Of a stretch of 64,000 nucleotides of DNA, positions 16,746 through 25,019 are shown piece after piece. Within the stretch, counting starts at the first letter, position 1, and the number at the start of each line of letters is the position of its first letter. The notes beneath the pieces were generated by a model that worked only from the letters and a program-made list of their open reading frames with translations, made no database searches and had not been told where the DNA came from. Source of the DNA: Perlabentimonas sp964490015 (GTDB lineage: Bacteria; Bacteroidota; Bacteroidia; Bacteroidales; Tenuifilaceae); contig CAZBBA010000010.1 of assembly GCA_964490015.1 (NCBI GenBank), positions 1 to 64,000 of the forward strand, in the 5' to 3' direction. Made by a program: the position numbers and the translations under genes.

Positions 16746-17429
16746 TCAAAATGCAAACGATAACCCAATGGTGCCCCTCAGAAACCAGGTGGGTTTAAAC
16801 CCATTGTTATCGTCGTATGGCAGCTCACTTCTAAAAGCCCAGTTATCGGTTAGCAGATAGCTAACCGTTGGGGATAGTACAATAGCAAATCGCCATATCC
16901 TGTAGTTAAGACGAAGTCCGGCATCGGCTGTGGCATAAAACCGATTATCGATTTCGAACTGATACAAGTACTCCTGTCCGTTCCTAATAATGTATCCCAT
17001 ACCATTGTCGGAGGTAGCAACTCCTAAGTTTGTTCCCAGGTTAAGTTCAACATTCTTTGGAAAAATACTCATAAAAAGTTGAAGGAGCAAATCGCTAAAG
17101 CTATGGGTTTGACTGCTGATGGAAAGATCTCGGTGGGTAGTCGATCGAATGGTTAGGTAAACTGGCACGGAGTAAAGCGAAGAGATCCCTTCCATGTCGT
17201 TAACTTTGGTAATTCCTAACCTATAACCAAATCGTTTCGAAAAGTAATGCGATGTTTTAACGCTAAGTATTTGCCCCGACAAAATGGGGGCTGTGCGCGA
17301 TCCCGAAAGTGATGGGTATATCCCAAAGTCGAGGCTAATATCGCGAAAGTAGTAGTTGTCGAAGTTATTTTGGGCCTCCGAATTACTGGTAATCAGCAAA
17401 AAAGTTAATACGAACAGAAATACTCTCAT
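16746..17429 (-). CDS. Small outer-membrane beta-barrel protein (uncharacterised)
   Basis: The 227-residue protein has a signal peptide (MRVFLFVLTFLLITSNSEAQ), then repeated amphipathic strands separated by turns, and ends in GTIGLSFAF; a C-terminal Phe is typical of barrels inserted by BAM. It resembles small PorT-like or OmpA-barrel-sized proteins in layout, but I do not recognise a specific family. Gaps of 32 bp to the phosphatase-like gene upstream and 25 bp to the receiver/PEP-binding gene downstream indicate cotranscription, which is its only functional clue. Confidence 0.7.
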   Translation of the reverse strand: MRVFLFVLTFLLITSNSEAQNNFDNYYFRDISLDFGIYPSLSGSRTAPILSGQILSVKTSHYFSKRFGYRLGITKVNDMEGISSLYSVPVYLTIRSTTHRDLSISSQTHSFSDLLLQLFMSIFPKNVELNLGTNLGVATSDNGMGYIIRNGQEYLYQFEIDNRFYATADAGLRLNYRIWRFAIVLSPTVSYLLTDNWAFRSELPYDDNNGFKPTWFLRGTIGLSFAF

Positions 17430-17461
17430 GCAACTTCTGTTTATTTTAGCAAATGGTGGAT

Positions 17462-19114
17462 CTACTCAATAATCTCCTTAATGGGTTTCCCAGTGGCACC
17501 GCTGGGCCAGTTAATTCCAATTAACGTTGATATTGTGGGCGCAATGTCCGACATGTTTACTGGTTCCAAAACCTGACGACGTTTCATCTTCCAGCCATAC
17601 CAGATTAGGGGCACATGTGAATCGTAGCTGTAGGGCGAGTTGGCGGAGGTAATACTCCCGTTTTTCTCAACCCAACCGGGCTCAAGGTTGATAATCACAT
17701 CGCCAGAGCGGCGCTGGTTGTAGCTATTCTGGAATTTCTCGAATATACCGCTAGTGAAATTGCTTGATTGCAGGTTGTATGCTGTGGCAGCATTGGCCAC
17801 ACCCGTTAATTGCAGCATGAACATGGCAACCCGATCCTGAAAATCGCGGAGCGAGAGATTTGAATCTTCAATTAACCTTCGGTTGAGGTAGATTTGCTTT
17901 TCCTGATAGCCCAATATCCAGGTTCCGGTTCCGTACACAACATTTAGGTAGCTACTTAGCAGCATAATGGCTTTTTGTGGCTCAAAGTAGCCGCCCGGAA
18001 TTTTAGACTTCTCGAGATGTTCCGGTGATGCGCTAACTCCCTGATCAGATGTTAGAATTAGCAAGTAATTGTGCCGGCCAACCTCACTATTTAAAAATGC
18101 GATAAAGTGTTCCAACTCACGGTCGAGCCTAAGAAATGTATCTTCCATCTCGATGGAATGTGGGCCATACTTATTCCCAATCTTGCGAGTTGGGCTAAAG
18201 GTTACCGACAGAAAATCGGTGTTACTGTTTTTCCCAAGCTCTTCGCCCACAATGGCGGCAATGGCTAAATCCTTGGTATAGGTTATACCAAATGGTGTTT
18301 CGAGTAAGGGAGAGTAATCACGAATGGGCCTTTTAAACTGCAATACAACCCCTTTAACTAATCGCGCCAGCTTATCGGTAATACGCTTAAGGGCTTGAGG
18401 CTCTTTTATGGCTGTAGTGTCGGCCTCAATGTAGCTGGTTAAAGGATTCATTAAGTTCCAGTCGCGACTAAGATAAATCTCACCAAAACCTTTGGCATTT
18501 AATGTATCGACCCACGAGGGGAGTGCATTCATGTAGTGGGAGTTTGAAATCCAAATGCCTCGCTCGGTGTCGAGCCAGAATGCACCATTGGCATTATGTC
18601 CGCTCGTAATAATTGCCGATGAAGGTTCGAGCGATATGCCAATAACCTTCGATTTGGGATTTATCATTCTTATCTCATCGCCTATGGTGCTGGTAATTAT
18701 ATTGCGAGGCGAGTACTTCCCGTTCATGTAGCTACCACCCACGGTTCTTACTCTATCGTCGGCAATGGCATGTACTTCCGATCCCGATAGGGGGGCATAC
18801 CATCTATCGGAAACTATTCCGTGAATACTAGGGTAGGTTCCTGTAGCTATGGTGGCTAATCCGGGCATCGACTGGGTGAGCAGGTAGTTGAACCGGGCGT
18901 TGCGGCAAAATGCACCCTCGGTCATCAGCTGCTTGAATCCTCCCTCCGAAAATTTGTCGGAGTAGCGTTGCAGGTAATCGTAGCGCATCTGGCTAACCAC
19001 AATTTGGACAATTAGCTGAGGTCTCTCGGACGGAATGCTTCTTTGCCCCGATGCCCAGAATGATGATAATAGGAATAGTAAAGTCAGTGAGTAAGAAAAT
19101 CGAGAAGTTATCAT
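17462..19114 (-). CDS. PafA-like alkaline phosphatase family protein with a degraded active site (predicted pseudoenzyme)
   Basis: The 550-residue protein has a signal peptide (residues 1-22) and the full length and layout of PafA-type phosphatases of Bacteroidota. The conserved frame is clear: QIVVSQMRYDYLQRY, ATIATGTYPSIHGIV, GPHSIEMEDTFLRLDRE. Against the family's catalytic residues (PafA numbering) the sequence has Ser41 for the zinc ligand Asp38, Ser82 for nucleophile Thr79, Asp103 for Asn100, Glu163 and Ser165 for Lys162/Arg164, Arg310 for Asp305, Asn314 for His309 and Gln358 for His353. Only Asp357 (Asp352) and His500 (His486) remain. The reading frame is intact, so it is not a pseudogene, but it can hardly bind two zinc ions. 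First gene of the operon; secreted or periplasmic. Confidence 0.82.
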   Translation of the reverse strand: MITSRFSYSLTLLFLLSSFWASGQRSIPSERPQLIVQIVVSQMRYDYLQRYSDKFSEGGFKQLMTEGAFCRNARFNYLLTQSMPGLATIATGTYPSIHGIVSDRWYAPLSGSEVHAIADDRVRTVGGSYMNGKYSPRNIITSTIGDEIRMINPKSKVIGISLEPSSAIITSGHNANGAFWLDTERGIWISNSHYMNALPSWVDTLNAKGFGEIYLSRDWNLMNPLTSYIEADTTAIKEPQALKRITDKLARLVKGVVLQFKRPIRDYSPLLETPFGITYTKDLAIAAIVGEELGKNSNTDFLSVTFSPTRKIGNKYGPHSIEMEDTFLRLDRELEHFIAFLNSEVGRHNYLLILTSDQGVSASPEHLEKSKIPGGYFEPQKAIMLLSSYLNVVYGTGTWILGYQEKQIYLNRRLIEDSNLSLRDFQDRVAMFMLQLTGVANAATAYNLQSSNFTSGIFEKFQNSYNQRRSGDVIINLEPGWVEKNGSITSANSPYSYDSHVPLIWYGWKMKRRQVLEPVNMSDIAPTISTLIGINWPSGATGKPIKEIIE

Positions 19115-19128
19115 AATAAATAGTTTTA

Positions 19129-19156
19129 AAAAAGGGGAAGCTTATTTAGCTCCCCC
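19129..19156 (-). terminator. Intrinsic terminator after the M14 peptidase gene
   Basis: Read on the minus strand, GGGGGAGCT pairs with AGCTTCCCC (one mismatch) around an AAATA loop and is followed by a T-run. It separates the peptidase gene from the pseudo-phosphatase operon. Confidence 0.75.
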
Positions 19157-19189
19157 ACAAAAGTAGAAAAAAAACGATGTGTTTATTGG

Positions 19190-21112
19190 TTAGCGAGGGT
19201 TTGGCGAAAAAAGAATTTTTCGCGAGTACATTGCATTACCTACTTTAACTCTAGCTATGTAAATCCCATCGTAAAATGGTCGGTTAGGTCTCCATTCAAA
19301 GGAATGCAGTCCGGGATTAAGAGTTTCGTTAAGTATTGTAGCAACCGTCTGACCCGAAACCTGTGTAATGTCAATTTGGGTAAGTGCCCTTTCACCAATG
19401 GCAAATTCAATAGTTATAAAATCGGTGAATGGGTTGGGCCAAATTTTTAAGTTGATATTGTTATCATTTAATACCAGAACCCCAACCGGAGTTAACGTTA
19501 TAGCTATGGTTGTGTCCGATTCAATGGCGATATTATCCTCGTATTGATTAAAACCCGCGGCATTTACAACTATTGGATAGGTTCCGCTTGTGATAGAACC
19601 AAAGTTAGCCAATCCATTGGAGTTAGTGGTTTGTGATTGCCCGTTTAGGGTAATTGTGGCATTAGCAATTGGTTCGGCTAGGTGCTTTACCTCAACCTCA
19701 ACCAGATGTTGGCCAACTTCTCTTAGAACAACATTTTTTGTTACCGATGAGGTGAAATTATCAAGAGTAATGGAATGCGTTTGGCTAATGTAATTCTCGG
19801 CGGAGTAAGTAAGATTCCAAGTTCCAGCATCTAAAAAGCGCGAGTAATTTCCAAACATCGGATTTGTGTGCACATGTGAGTTGTCCTTATCGTGTCCAGC
19901 GATGGTTACGGTTGCAAGCAATGGTTCACCTTGATTATTTGTTACAATGCCCGAAATGCCCGTTAGGGCAAGCTCCATGTATGTTAGCATGGCTTCGCGG
20001 TTATAGTTCCAGAAATTGGGTAGTAGTGAACTTTCGGGGGCTTTAGTATTGGAGATTTCGAGCGTTATTTCGCGGCAGTGATGCCAGTAATTCATGTAAT
20101 CCTGACGACCCCCTGCCACTACGTACCAATCGCCACCATGGGTTACGCCATTATTTTCGCCCGTAAAGTAGCCCGAAGGGCTATTGGCCTGTGCGTTATC
20201 GGCGTACTGGCGGCTAATTTTATTGAACCAGTTATGATCGGCGTGTCGGTTGGTTGTGCTGGTCCAGGTGTCCCAGGGAAAGTTTGCCAGCTCTATGCCT
20301 CCATGAAAATTGGCCGATAGGGCAAAATTGCGACTGGCTGCAAAGTTCATCATGGCAACTGTTTCGGGCTGATGGGGCCCATTGGGGTTGCTTCCGGCAC
20401 GGGGATCGGGAAAGTTTCTGTTGATATCGTAGTTGTTGGCATTATATCGTCGAGACCCGTTAACTGTGCTGTTCCCGTAGTAGTATGTGCCATCGGGGTT
20501 GGCATTAGGATTTATGTAGATGGCCAGATTATTTACAAGGTTTGCCACCCTACTATCGGTTTTGTAGTTAGAAAGCAGGTAGTCGATAAGTCTAAGCATT
20601 AGAACATAACCCGTAATCTCGTCGCCATGCATGGAACTGGTATAGAGGAACTCGGGCTCGGCCTCATCGTCCAGAACATTATCCGTAATCTTTACTACAT
20701 ACAATTTTCTGCCCTCCACGGAAGTGCCTATGCTGTCGAGTTTGCAAAGATCGGGATAGTCGGCTTCGAATTTTTTAAGCATTTCGCGGTACACCTGGTA
20801 TGTTGGGTAGCGATCCCAGTTGGCCATTTCGGCCAGCGATGCAGCCATGGCCTTAGCCTTTACAATAGTGGTGGGAAATTGTAATTCCTCGGGAGTAAAA
20901 CCAAAGGATAAAAGTTTTGCGTATTCTGCAGAGTTGGCTAGGGCGTAAATTGTGTCGCCAATAACTCTATCGATACTTACGGTCTGAGTAATGGTTGTAT
21001 TGATGATACTCCTATTGGGTTCAACCAACCGAAAGTAATAATCTTGCGCAATGGTTGTATTTACAATTAACAAAAAGGCAAGTAGAGGCAGTGTAACAAT
21101 TTTGTATCGCAT
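19190..21112 (-). CDS. Secreted M14 zinc carboxypeptidase with T9SS sorting domain
   Basis: The 640-residue protein has a signal peptide (about residues 1-22), an M14 peptidase domain (about 105-385), one or two carboxypeptidase-regulatory-like Ig domains (about 390-555) and a T9SS type A sorting domain (about 560-640: KIWPNPFTDFITIEFAIGE ... GIYIARVKVGNAMYSRKIL). Zinc ligands are His162 and Glu165 (HGDE) and His270 (NFHGG); the catalytic Glu352 is in EITLEISN. All are present, so it should be an active peptidase, sent to the cell surface or medium. The sorting domain is firm evidence that the organism has a type IX secretion system, though none of its genes is here. It ends in a terminator. 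Confidence 0.93.
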   Translation of the reverse strand: MRYKIVTLPLLAFLLIVNTTIAQDYYFRLVEPNRSIINTTITQTVSIDRVIGDTIYALANSAEYAKLLSFGFTPEELQFPTTIVKAKAMAASLAEMANWDRYPTYQVYREMLKKFEADYPDLCKLDSIGTSVEGRKLYVVKITDNVLDDEAEPEFLYTSSMHGDEITGYVLMLRLIDYLLSNYKTDSRVANLVNNLAIYINPNANPDGTYYYGNSTVNGSRRYNANNYDINRNFPDPRAGSNPNGPHQPETVAMMNFAASRNFALSANFHGGIELANFPWDTWTSTTNRHADHNWFNKISRQYADNAQANSPSGYFTGENNGVTHGGDWYVVAGGRQDYMNYWHHCREITLEISNTKAPESSLLPNFWNYNREAMLTYMELALTGISGIVTNNQGEPLLATVTIAGHDKDNSHVHTNPMFGNYSRFLDAGTWNLTYSAENYISQTHSITLDNFTSSVTKNVVLREVGQHLVEVEVKHLAEPIANATITLNGQSQTTNSNGLANFGSITSGTYPIVVNAAGFNQYEDNIAIESDTTIAITLTPVGVLVLNDNNINLKIWPNPFTDFITIEFAIGERALTQIDITQVSGQTVATILNETLNPGLHSFEWRPNRPFYDGIYIARVKVGNAMYSRKILFSPNPR

Positions 21113-21170
21113 CCGGAAAAAGATTTTTCTTCGCTCAAAGTTAGCGTATTATTGTTAGTTTTTCCAATTA

Positions 21171-21197
21171 AAAAAGGGCTGCAAATACAGCCCTTTG
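21171..21197 (-). terminator. Intrinsic terminator after ychF
   Basis: AAAGGGCTG at 21173-21181 pairs with CAGCCCTTT at 21188-21196, with the six-base loop CAAATA. On the minus strand it ends in a T-run and follows the ychF stop at 21220. Confidence 0.85.
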
Positions 21198-21219
21198 GAA
21201 ATATCTTCATCAAAATAAG

Positions 21220-22314
21220 CTACACGTTAAAACGGATATGGAGAATATCGCCATCATCAACAATGTAGTTTTTACCCTCGATGCTAAGTTTTCCCTTTTC
21301 CTTGCAGGCATGCTCGGAACCAAGGGTAACAAAATCGTTGAACTTCATCACCTCGGCACGTATAAATCCACGCTCTAAATCGCTATGAATGGCTCCAGCA
21401 GCCTGTGGAGCAGTTGCACCACGTTTAATAGTCCAAGCTCTGATCTCCTTTGGCCCAACCGTAAAGAATGTTTCGAGCTGTAGCAGCGAGTAGGCAGCCC
21501 GGATTAGCTTATTAACTCCGGGTTCCTGCAATCCAACGTCCGAGAGAAACGCCATGCGATCGTCCTCACTCTCGAGTTCGGTAATCTCGGCCTCCATGGC
21601 ACCGGCAATAATCAGAATCTCGGTTTTCTCATCTTTAAGAAACTCCTTTACCTGGTCAACGTACTTGTTGCCATTAACCGCCGAATCCTCGTCGACATTG
21701 CAAACGTATATAATGGGCTTTGTTGAAAGGAGAAAAATATCGGCAATAAATTTCTTGTCGTCCTCGCTAACCGGAGCAGTGGATGCATTCTGGAACGACT
21801 CCAGGTGATCCTTATAAACGTTGAGCACCTCAATGCCCTTTTTGGCATCCTTATCGCCCGATTTGGCAACCTTCTCGAGGCGTTGAATCTTTTTCTCAAC
21901 CGATTCAAGATCCTTTATCTGCAGTTCCAGGTTCACGGTTTCGATATCCCTGATGGGATTTACAGAGCCATCGACATGGGGCAGATTGGCATCGTCGAAA
22001 CAGCGTAGCACGTGGATTAGCGCATCGCAGTTACGGATTTCGGATAGGAACTGGTTGGCTCCCTTATCCGATCGGCCAGAACTCTTGGTTAGCCCTGGAA
22101 TATCAACAATTTCGACAGTGGTGTGAACTATCCTTTCGGTGGGTTGATATTTCTCCAGCTCGTACAGGCGAGCATCGGGCACATTGATTATGCTAAGGTT
22201 AGTCTTATTGCTAAACGAAAAACCGCTGGCCTCGGCCTTAGTGGCCGACATGCAGTTAAATATGGTGGATTTGCCCACGTTGGCTATTCCGATAATTCCG
22301 CACTGTAAACTCAT
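21220..22314 (-). CDS. ychF: Redox-regulated ribosome-associated GTPase/ATPase YchF (Obg family)
   Basis: The 364-residue protein shows the G1 loop GIANVGKSTIFN at residues 8-19, the switch segment IVDIPGLTKSSGRSDKGANQFL, and the altered G4 segment VCNVDE, which in YchF favours ATP. A TGS domain sits at the C-terminal end (about 280-362: FFTVGPKEIRAWTIKRG ... VDDGDILHIRFNV). YchF acts at the ribosome and in oxidative-stress control. It is divergent from the DUF/XRE pair and stands alone in its transcript. No odd feature was seen. Confidence 0.97.
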   Translation of the reverse strand: MSLQCGIIGIANVGKSTIFNCMSATKAEASGFSFSNKTNLSIINVPDARLYELEKYQPTERIVHTTVEIVDIPGLTKSSGRSDKGANQFLSEIRNCDALIHVLRCFDDANLPHVDGSVNPIRDIETVNLELQIKDLESVEKKIQRLEKVAKSGDKDAKKGIEVLNVYKDHLESFQNASTAPVSEDDKKFIADIFLLSTKPIIYVCNVDEDSAVNGNKYVDQVKEFLKDEKTEILIIAGAMEAEITELESEDDRMAFLSDVGLQEPGVNKLIRAAYSLLQLETFFTVGPKEIRAWTIKRGATAPQAAGAIHSDLERGFIRAEVMKFNDFVTLGSEHACKEKGKLSIEGKNYIVDDGDILHIRFNV

Positions 22315-22420
22315 CTGTTGCTATATTTTTATTTGAGTGCAAATTTAGTCTGAATAATTGTGATTCCCGAAATCCACACTCAAAAAACCATAGTGTTATC
22401 TTTTTTGAATATTTTTTGAA

Positions 22421-22488
22421 AATAACTTGACATTAATGTTATTTAAATCTAACTTTGTGTTAGAAAAAAATAACAATTTAATCTAACT
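22421..22488 (+). promoter_or_regulatory. Autoregulated-looking promoter of the DUF/XRE pair
   Basis: TTG at 22427-22429 and TAACTTTG at 22450-22457 form a textbook Bacteroidota promoter with a 20-bp spacer. TCTAAC at 22448-22453 and GTTAGA at 22459-22464 make a 6-bp inverted repeat that lies over the -7 box. ATCTAACT recurs at 22481-22488. A further inverted repeat, AATAAC at 22421-22426 and GTTATT at 22438-22443, brackets part of the spacer. The XRE protein encoded downstream is a natural repressor for the site. Confidence 0.6.
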
Positions 22489-22494
22489 ACTACT

Positions 22495-22893
22495 ATGAAA
22501 AGATCAATCCTTGTTTTTGCGGTTGCAGCCCTTATTCTTGTATCAGTGGGTATATGGTATTTCTCATATCCAAATCTGTCGGGTTCGATTGAGTTCGTTC
22601 ATTTGGGAGTAATTCTGCTACTTGTGGTTTTTGCCGTTTTTGTCGGTTTCAAGCGCTTAACGAGTGAAAAAAGGGGAGAACCAACCGAGGACGAGTTAAC
22701 CAAACGTATTCTTCAGCGAACTGCTGCTATATCTTATTACATCTCGCTTTACCTTTGGGTAGTGGTGCTTATCGTAAAGGATAGGGTAAGTATGGATGTA
22801 GAGGTACTTATCGGCACGGGAATACTGGGTATGGCGGTCACATTTGCCGTCTGCTGGTTGTACTTCAACTATAGGGGAGTACGCAATGAATAA
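22495..22893 (+). CDS. Small multi-helix membrane protein paired with an XRE regulator
   Basis: The 132-residue protein has four likely transmembrane helices (about residues 6-24, 34-52, 76-98, 105-125) and a hydrophilic cytoplasmic loop with KRLTSEKRGEPTEDELTKRIL between the second and third. Its size and pairing with a tiny XRE protein resemble the DUF2178-type membrane protein/HTH pairs. I assign that family only tentatively. The next gene starts 8 bp before this one's stop, so the two are translationally coupled. Confidence 0.7.
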   Translation: MKRSILVFAVAALILVSVGIWYFSYPNLSGSIEFVHLGVILLLVVFAVFVGFKRLTSEKRGEPTEDELTKRILQRTAAISYYISLYLWVVVLIVKDRVSMDVEVLIGTGILGMAVTFAVCWLYFNYRGVRNE

Positions 22894-23083
22894 TAGGATT
22901 AAGGAGTTTAGAGCAAAGTTCAGCTTAACTCAGGATGACTTGGCAAAAAAGGTGAATGTGCGCCGCGAAACCATAGTATTTTTGGAGAAGGGCAAGTACA
23001 ACCCCTCATTAAGGCTAGCTTACGACATTGCCCGGGTGTTTAATGAGAGGATTGAGGATGTTTTCCTGTTCGACGTAGAATAA
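22886..23083 (+). CDS. Small XRE/HTH_3-type transcriptional regulator
   Basis: The 65-residue protein is a single Cro/C1-type helix-turn-helix: MNNRIKEFRAKFSLTQDDLA, then VNVRRETIVFLEKGKYNPSLRLAYDIARVF. The ATG at 22886 is the start; the upstream extension to 22844 lies inside the membrane-protein gene and is not HTH-like. This size is typical of regulators in small two-gene units in which the HTH protein controls its own promoter and perhaps senses the membrane partner. Overlap with the upstream gene is 8 bp. It is followed by a terminator. Confidence 0.9.
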   Translation: MNNRIKEFRAKFSLTQDDLAKKVNVRRETIVFLEKGKYNPSLRLAYDIARVFNERIEDVFLFDVE

Positions 23084-23086
23084 AAA

Positions 23087-23106
23087 AAGGGGGCATAAGC
23101 CCCCTT
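23087..23106. terminator. Bidirectional terminator between the XRE and zinc-ribbon genes
   Basis: An 8-bp perfect stem, AAGGGGGC at 23087-23094 with GCCCCCTT at 23099-23106, loop ATAA, is flanked by an A-run on the left. It serves the plus-strand pair and probably also the minus-strand operon. Confidence 0.82.
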
Positions 23107-23128
23107 AAATAGTTTTCATATCGATTTG

Positions 23129-23902
23129 TTAACCTTCGGCTTCATCCGAGAATGCATCGTCAACCAGAATTCTACCGCAGTATTCGCAAACAATTACCTT
23201 ACGGCGAACACGGATATCGAGTTGGCGCTGGGGTGGAATCTTATTGAAACATCCACCGCAGGCATCGCGCTTAACGGTAACAACTGCCAGCCCGTTGCGA
23301 GCATTTCCCCTAATACGCTTGTAAGCGCTTAGGAGGCGAGGTTCAATAAGCTCTTGGTAAGCTTCGGATTTCTGTAGTAGATCATTCTCCTCCTTTTGCG
23401 TCTCCTGAACAATATTCTCGAGTTCAGTTTTCTTGTTTTGCAGATCACCAGAGCGTTCGGAGTGAAGGGTTTCGGCTTGCTGAATCAAGTCCTTTTTGTC
23501 TTTGGCTTGTTGGGTAAACTCCTTAATCCTCTTCTCACAAAGTTCAATTTCCAGAGTTTGAAACTCAATCTCCTTCGAGAGCGAGTCGTACTCACGGTTA
23601 TTGCGAACGTTTTTTTGTTGCTCCTCGTATTTGGCTATTAGACCTTGCGCATTCTTAATTTCCAACTTTTTCTGAGCTACTTGTTCGTTTAGCCCCTCCA
23701 CGTCTGCTTTCAAATTTGCAATCCTTGTTTCCAGTCCTGCAACCTCATCTTCTAGGTCTTGCACCTCAAGGGGCAGTTCCCCCCTAAGTGTTTTTATCTC
23801 GTCAATTTTTGAATCGATTTGCTGGAGTTCGAAAAGAATGCGGAGTTTCTCCTCTACCGGCATTTCGCTAACTTCGGGTGTTCTGTTTTTTTCTGTTACC
23901 AT
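23129..23902 (-). CDS. Coiled-coil zinc-ribbon protein (C4-type, CdsZ-like)
   Basis: The 257-residue protein has an N-terminal long alpha-helical hairpin (about residues 12-180, many E/K/Q heptads) and a C-terminal zinc ribbon with CGGC...CEYCGR (about 213-250), the layout of the C4-type zinc-ribbon-domain proteins widespread in bacteria. It probably binds nucleic acid or ribosome-associated RNA; the detailed role is not certain. It is the last gene of an operon after merR-like and nif3-like genes, with an 8-bp gap. Confidence 0.9.
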   Translation of the reverse strand: MVTEKNRTPEVSEMPVEEKLRILFELQQIDSKIDEIKTLRGELPLEVQDLEDEVAGLETRIANLKADVEGLNEQVAQKKLEIKNAQGLIAKYEEQQKNVRNNREYDSLSKEIEFQTLEIELCEKRIKEFTQQAKDKKDLIQQAETLHSERSGDLQNKKTELENIVQETQKEENDLLQKSEAYQELIEPRLLSAYKRIRGNARNGLAVVTVKRDACGGCFNKIPPQRQLDIRVRRKVIVCEYCGRILVDDAFSDEAEG

Positions 23903-23910
23903 ACCTTGTG

Positions 23911-25005
23911 TTATACGTAGTTAATGGGATTGGTTTTCACGTTTGATTTTAAGACTGCAAAATTAGGAATTTTTTTTGTAAGTAATTCATAAAAAATATC
24001 AATGGTAAATTGTTCACTCTCAAAATGTCCTACATCGGCTATAACCAGCTTGCCTTCGGCATCAAAAAAACTGTGATATTTCACATCACCCGTGATAAAA
24101 ACATCTGCTTTTGAGGCTATCGCATCTTTTATAAGTTCGGCACCGCTGCCGCCACAAAGGGCTACTCGCTCTATCATTTTTCCTATAAAAGTAGAGTGTT
24201 TAATGCAACCAGAGCCAAAAATGCGTTTCACTTTTTTCAGAAATTCGATTTCGGTTTGAGGTTTAGGCAAATCGCCAACAACTCCTAGGCCAGCCCGAGG
24301 ATTTTTGTTCAGAAGTGGGAATATATCATAGGCAACCTCCTCGTAGGGATGGGCAGAAATTAGCTGATCAATTACTCTGGAGAGTATTGGTTTGGGTACA
24401 ATCACCTCAACCCGGGTTTCGGACTCCTGATGAATTTCACCCTTCTGTCCGGTATAAGGGTTGGTTTGGTCGCCTGCCCTAAAAGTTCCCTTTCCCTCGA
24501 GGTTAAAGGAGCACTGATCGTAATTACCAATTTGGCCTGCTCCAGCGTTAAACAGAGCCATTCGTACATGTTCCGCATGGCTGTGGGGAACGAAGGTGGC
24601 CAACTTTACAAGTTGATCGCTTGAGGGGGCCAATATTGATATATCCACAAGTCCAAGTTTACTTGCCGCAGCAGCGCTTACACCATTCCAAACCATATCG
24701 AGGTTTGTGTGGGCGCAGTATATGGCAATGCCATGTCGAATGGCTTTTATAACTGTTTGTTCGGTTGAGGTTGATCCTGTTAGCCGCTTGAGACCTTTAA
24801 AGATTATGGGATGATGTGCAACGATAAGGTTGGCATCGCGGGCAAGCGCCTCATCAATTACCTCGGGGGTAACATCTACCGTAAGCAAAATGCTATTAAC
24901 GTTACTTGAGTTGTTGCCAACAAGAAGCCCCGCATTATCGTAACTCTCCTGATATCCTAGCGGGGCAAACTCTTCGATTATGGAAATAATTTCTTTTACT
25001 GTCAT
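23911..25005 (-). CDS. Nif3-like dinuclear metal centre protein
   Basis: The 364-residue protein is of the Nif3/YqfO family, which forms toroidal hexamers around two metal ions and may act as a GTP cyclohydrolase-type hydrolase. The metal-binding motifs are VAHHPIIFKGL (about 59-69), CAHTNLDMVWNG (about 96-107) and the C-terminal DVGHFESEQ (about 326-334). Between them is an inserted PII/CutA-like domain (about 130-235: LVKLATFVPHSHAEHVRMALF ... HPYEEVAYDIFPL), as in the long YqfO form. It forms an operon with the MerR-like and zinc-ribbon genes (gaps of 14 and 8 bp). Confidence 0.94.
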   Translation of the reverse strand: MTVKEIISIIEEFAPLGYQESYDNAGLLVGNNSSNVNSILLTVDVTPEVIDEALARDANLIVAHHPIIFKGLKRLTGSTSTEQTVIKAIRHGIAIYCAHTNLDMVWNGVSAAAASKLGLVDISILAPSSDQLVKLATFVPHSHAEHVRMALFNAGAGQIGNYDQCSFNLEGKGTFRAGDQTNPYTGQKGEIHQESETRVEVIVPKPILSRVIDQLISAHPYEEVAYDIFPLLNKNPRAGLGVVGDLPKPQTEIEFLKKVKRIFGSGCIKHSTFIGKMIERVALCGGSGAELIKDAIASKADVFITGDVKYHSFFDAEGKLVIADVGHFESEQFTIDIFYELLTKKIPNFAVLKSNVKTNPINYV

Positions 25006-25019
25006 CGGATAGTTATTGG

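Noticed and set aside
17462..19114. Pseudogene call for the phosphatase-like gene
   Set aside because: The frame, signal peptide, length and family frame motifs are all intact; only active-site residues differ, which fits a pseudoenzyme instead.
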